Source of the DNA: an uncultured Clostridia bacterium
Lineage (GTDB): Bacteria; Bacillota; Clostridia; Oscillospirales; Oscillospiraceae
Length of the DNA: 19,258 bases
Direction of reading: 5' to 3'
Assembly: GCA_937893605.1 (NCBI GenBank)
Contig: CALBGG010000047.1
Coordinates: forward strand, 1 to 19,258
In this document: in pieces, positions 6,490 to 12,280 of the stretch
How positions within the stretch are numbered: position 1 is the stretch's first letter
Layout: each line of letters starts with the position of its first letter
Position numbers and translations under genes: made by a program
Notes under the pieces: generated by a model
The model's input: the letters and a program-made list of their open reading frames with translations, nothing else
The model's database searches: none
Told to the model about the DNA's origin: nothing

Positions 6490-6927
6490 CTATTTGCTGT
6501 TCTTTTTCAGCTCGTCGAGGATCTCGGCGAGAAGCTGCTCGGTGGTGGGCGCGGGCTCGGCCTCCTCCTCGGCCTCCTCGGCTTTCTTCTCGGTCAGCGA
6601 GCGCGCCTTGTTGAACAGCTTGAGAATGATGAACACGACCAGCGACATCAGCAGAAAATCGATGACGACCGCAACAAAGTTGCCGAAGCCGATGGTTATT
6701 GCCTCCTGCACGACGACACCGTCCTGCACGACCTCGGGGCGCACGAGCAGGTTGAGCGCGCTCATGTCGCGCGTGCCGAACAGCCAGCTGATAAACGGCA
6801 TGAACAGGTCGTTTACAAGGCTCGTGGTGATCTTGCCGAATGCGGTCGCGACAATGACGCCGACGGCCATGTCCATCACGTTTCCGCGCATGATGAACTC
6901 TTTAAACTCACTTATAAATTTCTTCAT
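6490..6927 (-). CDS. mscL: Large-conductance mechanosensitive channel MscL
   Basis: 145 residues. The start is set at the ATG of MKKFISEFKEFIMRGNVMDM because AAGGAG lies 8 bases upstream; a GTG three codons earlier would overlap that site. The family signature (FIMRGNVMDMAVGVIVATAFGK, split across 11-32) opens TM1 (about 18-46). A periplasmic loop with a Val-rich hairpin follows, then TM2 (about 81-105), an acidic linker (EEAEEEAEPAP) and a C-terminal helix (EQLLAEILDELKKNSK) that forms the cytoplasmic bundle. MscL is a homopentameric pore that opens under membrane tension to release solutes on hypo-osmotic shock. The length is normal for the family. The Shine-Dalgarno abuts the T-tract end of a repeat. 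Confidence 0.97.
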   Translation of the reverse strand: MKKFISEFKEFIMRGNVMDMAVGVIVATAFGKITTSLVNDLFMPFISWLFGTRDMSALNLLVRPEVVQDGVVVQEAITIGFGNFVAVVIDFLLMSLVVFIILKLFNKARSLTEKKAEEAEEEAEPAPTTEQLLAEILDELKKNSK

Positions 6928-7026
6928 CCCTGCCACTCCTTTTTTAATAGCGCTTTTGCGCCGTACTTATACATTTATTGCGGTGTCCCGGTTCGGAACT
7001 GCCGGCGAAACCGGGAAACTGCCGCC

Positions 7027-7080
7027 CCCCTTGGCGCCCCTGCGTAAGGGGAGCTGTCGGCGAAGCTGACTGAGGGGTCG
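7027..7080. repeat. Palindromic module B, copy 1
   Basis: Pattern: CCCCTTGGCGCCCCTGCG, TAAGGGGAGCTGTC, GGCGAAGCTGACTGAGGGG. Copies recur in inverse orientation at 15310-15363 and 19207-19258. Here the inner stem is imperfect (GTCGGCGAAGCTGAC), whereas the other copies read GTCAGCTTCGCTGAC. Confidence 0.75.
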
Positions 7081-7130
7081 CTGCACGCAGTTATTGTTCT
7101 GATTTGGTGCAAAAACTTTGCCCGCACCTT

Positions 7131-7179
7131 GCCTTCCCCTTGAGGGGAAGGTGTCGGCGCAAGCCGACGGATGAGGTGA
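7131..7179. repeat. Palindromic module A, copy with GTCGGC stem
   Basis: GCCTTCCCCTTGAGGGGAAG forms one hairpin. GTCGGC-GCAA-GCCGAC forms a second, followed by GGATGAGGTG. Full copies with other second stems occur at 14181, 18601 and 19001. Confidence 0.8.
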
Positions 7180-7466
7180 TTTTTAGAGGCGCATTGAGGC
7201 ACCTACGGATACATATATTTCAGCAGCCCGGTTCGGAACTGCCGACAAAACCTGTTCTGCATCGCATTGCGGCACTGCTCCGCACTATGTATGGGCGAGC
7301 ATTGCTCGCCCGTTTTTTATGGTTTTGTCAGCGGCCACCGGTCGAATTGCCGCAAAACACTTTGCACTATCGGGAAGCGGCAGCTTTCCGGTTTTGCCGG
7401 CATTCCCGACACCGGGCTGACGCAATCACCGTATCCGTAGCTGCGTTCGTGCGCCTCTGAAAAAAC
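7180..7466. repeat. Complete inverted-repeat (MITE-like) element, copy with module D inside
   Basis: The clearest complete copy, about 287 bp. The left arm (7180-7252) reads TTTTTAGAGGCGCATTGAGG ... CAGCCCGGTTCGGAACTGCC, GACAAAACC. The right arm (7389-7466) is its inverse: GGTTTTGCCGGCATTCCCGA, CACCGGGCTGACGCAATCAC, CGTATCCGTAGCTGCGTTCG, TGCGCCTCTGAAAAA. The arms match imperfectly over about 70 bases. The interior holds palindromic module D (7287-7317). No open reading frame inside looks like a gene. The right end lies 4 bases from the serS stop. Confidence 0.8.
7287..7317. repeat. Palindromic module D, copy 1
   Basis: GTATGGGCGAGCATTGCTCG then CCCGTTTTTTA. The stem GGGCGAGC/GCTCGCCC followed by a T-run looks like an intrinsic terminator on the plus strand, although no plus-strand gene precedes it. 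Confidence 0.7.
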
Positions 7467-7469
7467 GCA

Positions 7470-8777
7470 TCAGGCGTTTTTAGGCACCAGCACGGCCTTG
7501 CCGCCCATATACGGACGCAGGACCTCGGGGATCGTTACGCTGCCGTCGGCCTGAAGGTGGTTCTCCAGGAAGGCGATGAGCATGCGCGGCGGCGCAATGA
7601 CGGTGTTATTGAGCGTGTGCGGCAGATACATCTTGCCGTCCTCGCCCTTGACGCGAATCTTAAGTCTTCTCGCCTGGGCGTCGCCGAGGTTCGAGCAGGA
7701 GCAGACCTCGAAGTACTTCTTCTGACGCGGCGACCACGCCTCGATATCGCAGGACTTGACCTTGAGGTCGGCAAGATCGCCCGAGCAGCATTCGAGCTGG
7801 CGCACGGGTATCTCAAGGCTGCGGAACAGCTCGACGCTGTAGCGCCACATTTTCTCGTACCATGCCTTGCTGTCCTCGGGCTTGCAGACGACTATCATCT
7901 CCTGCTTTTCAAACTGGTGAATGCGGTAAACGCCGCGCTCCTCGATGCCGTGCGCGCCCTTCTCCTTGCGGAAGCAGGGGCTGTAGCTCGTCAGGGTCTG
8001 CGGCAGGCTCGCCTCGGGCAGGATCTGGTCGATGAACTTGCCGATCATCGAGTGCTCGCTCGTTCCGATCAGGTACAGATCCTCGCCCTCGATCTTGTAC
8101 ATCATCGCGTCCATATCCGTCTGGCTCATGACGCCCTCGACGACGTTGCCGTGGATCATGAACGGCGGCACGCAGTAGGTGAAGCCCTTGTCTATCATGA
8201 AATCGCGGCCGTAGGCGATCACAGCCGAGTGCAGGCGCGCAATATCGCCCAGGAGATAGTAAAAGCCGCTGCCGGAAACGCGGGCTGCCGAATCCAGGTC
8301 GATGCCGTTAAAGCTCTCCATGATCTCGGTGTGATAGGGGATATCGTAATCGGGCACCAGCGGCTCGCCGAAGCGCTCGACCTCGACGTTTGCCGAATCG
8401 TCCGGGCCGATGGGCACGCTGTCGTCTATGATGTTCGGGATCGTCAGCATGATCTTGCGGATGCTTACTGCAAGCTCGTCGTGCAGCTTCTCAAGCTCTG
8501 CCAGGCGGTCGGCGTTTGCCTTGACCTGCGCCTTGGCCTCTTCGGCCTCGGTAAGCTTGGAGGGGTCCTTCTTCGCCTGACCCATGAGCTGTCCGACCTT
8601 TTTCGACAGAGCGTTGCGCTTTGCGCGCAGATCGTTTGCCTCGGTCATCGCAGCGCGGTACCTGGCGTCGAGCTCAATGACCTCATCGACCAGCGGAAGC
8701 TTCGCGTCCTGGAACTTTTTCTTTATGTTCTCCTTGACTATATCGGGGTTTTCACGGACAAATTTTATATCCAGCAT
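7470..8777 (-). CDS. serS: Seryl-tRNA synthetase
   Basis: 435 residues, the usual length. ATG at 8777 with AAGGAG 8 bases upstream. The N-terminal MLDIKFVRENPDIVKENIKKK opens the long antiparallel coiled-coil arm (to about residue 110) that grips the tRNA-Ser long variable arm. The class II catalytic core follows: TSEHSMIGKF, motif 2 SPCFRKEKGAHGIEERGVYR (about 262-281) and motif 3 within NNTVIAPPRMLIAFLENHL, ending EVLRPYMGG. It charges tRNA-Ser (and tRNA-Sec) with serine. NNTVIAPPR replaces the NGTxxAxxR more usual in bacteria; this form is typical of a clade that includes archaeal-like SerRS. The gene sits 14 bases downstream of parB and is probably in the same transcript. Confidence 0.97.
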   Translation of the reverse strand: MLDIKFVRENPDIVKENIKKKFQDAKLPLVDEVIELDARYRAAMTEANDLRAKRNALSKKVGQLMGQAKKDPSKLTEAEEAKAQVKANADRLAELEKLHDELAVSIRKIMLTIPNIIDDSVPIGPDDSANVEVERFGEPLVPDYDIPYHTEIMESFNGIDLDSAARVSGSGFYYLLGDIARLHSAVIAYGRDFMIDKGFTYCVPPFMIHGNVVEGVMSQTDMDAMMYKIEGEDLYLIGTSEHSMIGKFIDQILPEASLPQTLTSYSPCFRKEKGAHGIEERGVYRIHQFEKQEMIVVCKPEDSKAWYEKMWRYSVELFRSLEIPVRQLECCSGDLADLKVKSCDIEAWSPRQKKYFEVCSCSNLGDAQARRLKIRVKGEDGKMYLPHTLNNTVIAPPRMLIAFLENHLQADGSVTIPEVLRPYMGGKAVLVPKNA

Positions 8778-8791
8778 CTTAATTTCTCCTT

Positions 8792-9694
8792 TTATTTGAT
8801 TAATTCTTCCCAGCTGCGGCCCATGCGCGCAAGATTGGATATGAGCGCCTCACGGTCGTCGCTGTCATAAAATTCCAATATTATCCTGCCGCCCTTGCGC
8901 TTTTGCTCAAGCGCTACCTTTCGCGAGAGCGAGCGGCTGAGGTAATCCTCGGTCTCTGCTATGTAATCGACCATGAGCTCGCTCGTTTTTGACTCCTCCG
9001 CGGGCTCCTCGGCGAGCTTCTTGAGCGTTTTTGTGACGAGCTGCTCGGTCTTTCGCACGGAAAGCGCACCGTCGATGACCGCCCGCGCGGCCTTGAGCTG
9101 CTCGGCGGGATCGCTTATCGGCAGCAGTGCTCGTGCGTGTCCGGCCGAAAGCGTGCCGTTTTCGACGAGCGGGAGCACGTCTTTACTCAGACTCAGCAGG
9201 CGCATCGCATTAGCTATCGCCGGACGCGAGCGTCCGACGCTTTTTGATGCCTCCTCCTGCGTCAGACCGTATTCCTCGATGAGGCTCTTGTAGCCGAGCG
9301 CCTCCTCTATCGGATTGAGATCCTCGCGCTGCAAATTTTCGACCAGCGCAAGCTCAGCGACGCGGCGATCGTCCGCATCTATGACGCGAACGGGCACCTC
9401 GACGAGTCCGGCCATGCGGCTCGCCCTCCAGCGGCGCTCGCCGGCGATTATCTGATAAAATCCTCCCTCGCGGCGGCGCACGGTGATCGGCTGTATAAGG
9501 CCGTACTGCGCGATGGAGTCCGCCAGCTCCTGCAATGCGTCGTCGTCGAATCGACTTCGCGGCTGCTCGGCGCGCGGCTCGACCTTGGCGATGGGCGCGT
9601 AAATCAGCTCGCCCTCGCTCTCGTTATCGAGAATATCGTCGCCGAAGAGCTCGCTCAGGCCGCGTCCGAGGCCTTTTTTCGTATCCTTGGCCAT
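8792..9694 (-). CDS. parB: Chromosome partitioning protein ParB (Spo0J)
   Basis: 300 residues. ATG at 9694 with AAAGGAG five bases upstream. It opens with KKGLGRGLSELFG, the conserved N-terminal stretch through which ParB stimulates the ParA ATPase. The CTP-binding fold follows: GERRWRA at 85-91 and ENLQRED at 119-125. Next comes the helix-turn-helix that reads parS (YGLTQEEASKSVGRSRPAIANAMRLL). The C-terminal dimerisation domain ends the protein. ParB loads at parS, spreads as a CTP-dependent clamp, recruits SMC and segregates the origin; in sporulators it also counters Soj. Three parS sites lie just upstream of parA, so the whole system is in this window. The parA-parB gap is 11 bases, consistent with one operon. 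Confidence 0.97.
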   Translation of the reverse strand: MAKDTKKGLGRGLSELFGDDILDNESEGELIYAPIAKVEPRAEQPRSRFDDDALQELADSIAQYGLIQPITVRRREGGFYQIIAGERRWRASRMAGLVEVPVRVIDADDRRVAELALVENLQREDLNPIEEALGYKSLIEEYGLTQEEASKSVGRSRPAIANAMRLLSLSKDVLPLVENGTLSAGHARALLPISDPAEQLKAARAVIDGALSVRKTEQLVTKTLKKLAEEPAEESKTSELMVDYIAETEDYLSRSLSRKVALEQKRKGGRIILEFYDSDDREALISNLARMGRSWEELIK

Positions 9695-9705
9695 TTTTGC
9701 TCCTT

Positions 9706-10476
9706 TCAGCTCTTTTTCCTGTACTTTTCGCGCAGCAGAAACTCATCCGCGAGCCTCATGTATGCGCGGCTGCCCTTGCCTATGCGGTCGTATGCGACTC
9801 CGGGCTTGCCGTGGCTCGGCGCCTCAGACAGGCGCACCGAGCGCGGGATGACCGTCTCATAGACCTTCGCACCGAAGTATTCCTTCAGCTCAAACGCGAC
9901 CTGCTGGGTCAGATTCGTGCGCGCATCGTACATGGTCATGACTATGCCCTGTATGCGCAGCGACGGGTTCAGGCGCTTATTGCACATGCGTATCGTCGTC
10001 ATGAGGTCGGCAATACCCTCGAGCGCATAGTATTCGCACTGCATGGGGATGATCACGTTGTCGGCGGCAACGAGCGCGTTGAGCGTCAGAAGCTCCAGCG
10101 ACGGCGGACAGTCGATAAATATGTAGTCATAGTCGTTGTAGACCATTTGAAGCGCGGTTTTCAGAACAAATTCTCGCTTTTCCCTTCTCACGAGCTCAAC
10201 CGATGCGCCGGACAGCTCCTTATTCGAAGGTATCACATCGCCGTAGGGTGTGTGACGGATGCAGTCGAGGGTGTCGGCGTTTTTTATCAGCAACTCGTAA
10301 GCGCCGGGCGTCGAGTTCTTGTCTACACCCATGCCGGAGCTTGAGTTGCCCTGCGGGTCGCAGTCAACAAGCAGCACGCGCTTGCCCTTCATCTTCAACG
10401 CGCAGGCAAGGTTCACGCAGGTCGTGGTCTTGCCGACGCCGCCCTTCTGGTTGGCTATCGCAATGATTCTTGACAT
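9706..10476 (-). CDS. parA: Chromosome partitioning ATPase ParA (Soj)
   Basis: 256 residues, starting at the ATG of MSRIIAIANQKGGVGKTT; AGAGGTG lies 5 bases upstream. An earlier in-frame start at 10524 would lie inside the -35 box and is rejected. The deviant Walker A KGGVGKTT is at 11-18 with the signature lysine K11, D40 lies in VDCDPQGN, and a Walker B-like IFIDCPPSLELLTLNAL is visible. ATP-dependent dimers bind DNA non-specifically, and with ParB they move and separate origin regions; in Bacillus Soj also affects DnaA. The length matches chromosomal Soj-type proteins lacking an N-terminal DNA-binding domain. Confidence 0.97.
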   Translation of the reverse strand: MSRIIAIANQKGGVGKTTTCVNLACALKMKGKRVLLVDCDPQGNSSSGMGVDKNSTPGAYELLIKNADTLDCIRHTPYGDVIPSNKELSGASVELVRREKREFVLKTALQMVYNDYDYIFIDCPPSLELLTLNALVAADNVIIPMQCEYYALEGIADLMTTIRMCNKRLNPSLRIQGIVMTMYDARTNLTQQVAFELKEYFGAKVYETVIPRSVRLSEAPSHGKPGVAYDRIGKGSRAYMRLADEFLLREKYRKKS

Positions 10477-10495
10477 AGTCTCACCTCTTGCAGCT

Positions 10496-10524
10496 ATTAT
10501 AACAAGACTGTGCAAGCTTTTCAA
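10496..10524 (-). promoter_or_regulatory. parAB promoter
   Basis: Minus strand TTGAAA (10524-10519), 17-bp spacer, TATAAT (10501-10496), about 20 bases before the parA start. The -35 box directly touches the first parS site, so ParB binding there should affect transcription. Confidence 0.8.
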
Positions 10525-10540
10525 CGTTTCATGTGAAACA
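10525..10540. promoter_or_regulatory. parS site 1 (variant)
   Basis: CGTTTCATGTGAAACA, two mismatches from TGTTTCACGTGAAACA. It adjoins the -35 box of the parA promoter. Confidence 0.85.
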
Positions 10541-10558
10541 TTTATAAATTATTTGTTC

Positions 10559-10574
10559 TGTTTCACGTGAAACA
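10559..10574. promoter_or_regulatory. parS site 2 (perfect)
   Basis: TGTTTCACGTGAAACA, the exact 16-bp ParB/Spo0J consensus palindrome. Confidence 0.97.
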
Positions 10575-10584
10575 TAGATTCAGA

Positions 10585-10600
10585 TGTTTCACGTGAAACT
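10585..10600. promoter_or_regulatory. parS site 3
   Basis: TGTTTCACGTGAAACT, one mismatch at the last base. It ends at the base next to the gpr stop codon. Confidence 0.93.
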
Positions 10601-11446
10601 TCACTCGACCAAAGCGTCAATATCAGCTATCGTGAGGCCGGCGTGCAGCGCAAGGTCGATACCGTAGGCAATAAGTTTTGAGGCAGACTTCACAAGCTCG
10701 TCAATATTCCGCGGCGTGACGAACATGTGCTCTGCGCATTCGTCATCGCAGAGCGCCGAAGCATCGGCAACCGTCGGAACGCCGACAGCGATCACGGGAC
10801 AGCCGAGGTAAGTTTCGCTGATCTCGGCGCGGTCATTTCCGACGCCGCTGCCGGGGGATATGCCGGTGTCGCAGAGCTGAACATTGCGGCAGAGCCTGCC
10901 GACCTCGCCGCTGGCGAGCGCATCGACCGCGATGACACAGTCCGGGCGCACAAGCTCGCACATGGCGCGTATGGCTTGGGCACTTTCGATGCCCGTAGTT
11001 CCCAAAACGCCTGTCCGCAACACAGCCACAGAGGAAAACGCCGCGAAATCCTCCGGCAGCGAGGATTTCAGGTGCCGCGTAACGATCAGACTGTCGGAAA
11101 CGCAAGGGCCGACAGCGTCGGGAGTGACAGCACGATTGCCGAGACAGGCGATGAGAAAGCTTTTAGCGCGTTCGACTGCGGGGAAGCTGCGCAGGAGATC
11201 GCGCAAGGCGGACGCGCAGTCGGGGAAGCTCAGCGTGCGGCGCGTAACATAATCTGCCATTTCAAGGGTGAGGTATTTTCCTACCGGCTTGCCGAGTGCC
11301 GCCGCGCCCTCGGCTGATGCTATGACGACGCGGCTGACCGTACAGCCGTGGATATTCAAGGTGTCGGCCGTCACGCCCTCGGGGCAGTTATCAAGCCTCG
11401 CCGCCGCCTCGGCGGCAAGGTCGGTGCGGGCAAATTTATTCTGCAT
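10601..11446 (-). CDS. gpr: Spore germination protease GPR (peptidase A25)
   Basis: 281 residues, starting at the ATG at 11446, chosen for AGGAGG 7 bases upstream and because it leaves the expected NKFARTDLAAEA opening. Family landmarks: RTDLAAE at 7-13, CLGNRAVTPDAVGP with D110, and VIAVDALASGEV with D175, which by pattern correspond to the two active-site aspartates of Bacillus GPR. They are followed by DTGISPGSGVGNDR and PVIAVGVPTVADA. GPR is made in the forespore as a zymogen, self-processes near the N-terminus, and degrades small acid-soluble spore proteins on germination. It is shorter than Bacillus GPR (about 370) but near short clostridial forms. It lies divergent from rpsT, a neighbourhood often seen in Clostridia. 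The gene marks the organism as a spore former or recent descendant. I could not pick out a convincing SigG/SigF promoter. Confidence 0.95.
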   Translation of the reverse strand: MQNKFARTDLAAEAAARLDNCPEGVTADTLNIHGCTVSRVVIASAEGAAALGKPVGKYLTLEMADYVTRRTLSFPDCASALRDLLRSFPAVERAKSFLIACLGNRAVTPDAVGPCVSDSLIVTRHLKSSLPEDFAAFSSVAVLRTGVLGTTGIESAQAIRAMCELVRPDCVIAVDALASGEVGRLCRNVQLCDTGISPGSGVGNDRAEISETYLGCPVIAVGVPTVADASALCDDECAEHMFVTPRNIDELVKSASKLIAYGIDLALHAGLTIADIDALVE

Positions 11447-11544
11447 TGTGCTGCCTCCTGCAACAATATATAGTGGTAGCTTGCCCACACGCGCCACAAG
11501 CGATACATGCGGCGATAAAAAAGCGGAAAAAGTGCAAAAAAAGC

Positions 11545-11573
11545 TTGCAATCTCAGTGGTTTGATGATAAACT
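11545..11573 (+). promoter_or_regulatory. Promoter of rpsT
   Basis: TTGCAA (11545-11550), 17-bp spacer, TAAACT (11568-11573). The start point would fall near 11580, giving a leader of about 155 nt. The -10 box is only a 4/6 match. Confidence 0.55.
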
Positions 11574-11579
11574 AATTAT

Positions 11580-11718
11580 CCGCGAGCGTCTACTCGCGTT
11601 TCGTTACGTTATTCAGTCCCAAACGGCAGTAACCGCCAGATAGGAAAATCAGTCTGGCAGCCGGCGTAAACCGGCGGTTTTCGCCGGAAAAGTCCGTAGA
11701 CTTTTGTTACTAAGTTAC
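11580..11718 (+). promoter_or_regulatory. Structured 5' leader of rpsT
   Basis: Four hairpins can be drawn in a row: CGCGAG/CTCGCG (11581-11598), GCCAGA/TCTGGC (11635-11658), CCGGCG/CGCCGG (11671-11687) and AAAAGTC-CGTA-GACTTTT (11688-11705). The sequence CCGGCG occurs twice (11661 and 11671) and both copies could pair with the same CGCCGG, so alternative folds are possible. Such length and structure ahead of a ribosomal protein gene suggest autoregulation, but I recognise no known leader family. Confidence 0.5.
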
Positions 11719-11734
11719 AAGGAGGTGCACAACG

Positions 11735-11998
11735 ATGCCCAACATTAAGTCCGCAATGAAGAGAGACGCAAAGAGCAAGGAGCTCCGCGCAAAGAATCGC
11801 GCAGACAAGACCGCGCTCAAGACCGTCATGAAGAAGTTCGACGCAGCAGTCGCAGGCGGCGACAAGACCGCAGCAGCCGAGAGCTACAAGGTCGCAGTCA
11901 AGGCAGTGGACAAGGCAGCCTGCAAGGGTCTTATCCATAAGAACAACGCAGCTCACAAGAAGAGCGCCATGACCGTCGCACTCAACAAGATGGATTGA
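11735..11998 (+). CDS. rpsT: 30S ribosomal protein S20
   Basis: 87 residues, the usual size. The ATG at 11735 has a perfect AAGGAGG 9 bases upstream. MPNIKSAMKRDAKSKELRAK followed by NRADKTALKT and a C-terminal GLIHKNNAAHKKSAM are the S20 hallmarks; the protein is a basic three-helix bundle that binds the 16S rRNA body early in 30S assembly. It is monocistronic, with its own promoter, a long leader and a strong terminator. Codon use is strongly biased to GCA/AAG, unlike the neighbours, as expected for a highly expressed gene. Confidence 0.98.
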   Translation: MPNIKSAMKRDAKSKELRAKNRADKTALKTVMKKFDAAVAGGDKTAAAESYKVAVKAVDKAACKGLIHKNNAAHKKSAMTVALNKMD

Positions 11999-12013
11999 TC
12001 TTATACATTAAAT

Positions 12014-12049
12014 AAAAAGAGCGAGGAATGAAATTTCCTCGCTCTTTTT
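12014..12049 (+). terminator. Intrinsic terminator of rpsT
   Basis: A 15-bp perfect stem (12014-12028 with 12035-12049), AAAAAGAGCGAGGAA / TTCCTCGCTCTTTTT, and a 6-nt loop. A repeat element starts one base later. Confidence 0.93.
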
Positions 12050-12050
12050 A

Positions 12051-12280
12051 TTTTTAGAGGCGCACGGACATTGTGCGGATACAGTGATTGCGTCAGCCCG
12101 GTGTCGCACCTGCTGACGGAACCTGAAAACTGCCGCTTCCCAACATTGCGCCGCACCGTGTAGGGAATGGGCTTGCCCATTCCGCTTGCAACGGTTTTCT
12201 CCGCGCTCACCGGTCGGGCTGACGCAAAAAATGCATCGGTACAGTGTAAAAAAGCCTCTAAAAAGACGCCTCTGAAAGGC
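12051..12280. repeat. Inverted-repeat element with module C and doubled right end
   Basis: The left arm (12051-12122) reads TTTTTAGAGGCGCACGG ... GATTGCGTCAGCCCGGTGTC ... CTGACGGAACC. The right arm (about 12190-12264) ends CATCGGTACAGTG then TAAAAAAGCCTCTAAAAA. A second, short end (ACGCCTCTGAAAGG, 12266-12279) follows, as if one element had landed in the end of another. Module C is inside at 12155-12183. The right ends encode the last residues and stop of the ABC transporter gene. Confidence 0.75.
12155..12183. repeat. Palindromic module C, copy 2
   Basis: ACCGTGTAGGGAATGGGC then TTGCCCATTCC. It is the same as the copy at 4765 except for the last stem bases, which here restore pairing (GGAATGGGC/GCCCATTCC). 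Confidence 0.75.

Larger units (their letters stand above)
6940..7179. repeat. Composite repeat: element left arm, module B, module A
   Basis: The left arm (6940-7012) ends in GCGAAACC. It is followed by module B (7027-7080), a TGATTTGGTGCAAAA linker (about 7100-7114) and a full module A (7131-7179). No right arm is present. The next element begins immediately afterward, so the mscL-serS gap is almost entirely repeat. Confidence 0.75.

Noticed and set aside
7104..7460. 118-residue open frame on plus in the mscL-serS gap, and similar ones at 4622-4912 and 18428-18697
   Set aside because: They consist of translated repeat arms and palindromic modules (e.g. FRGALRHLRI-like strings from the TTTTTAGAGGCGCA end), with no start signals.
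7557..8870. 437-residue open frame on plus
   Set aside because: Antisense shadow of serS and the end of parB; long only because of GC-rich codon bias. The same holds for 12621-13769 opposite the ABC exporter and 16698-17408 opposite gyrA.
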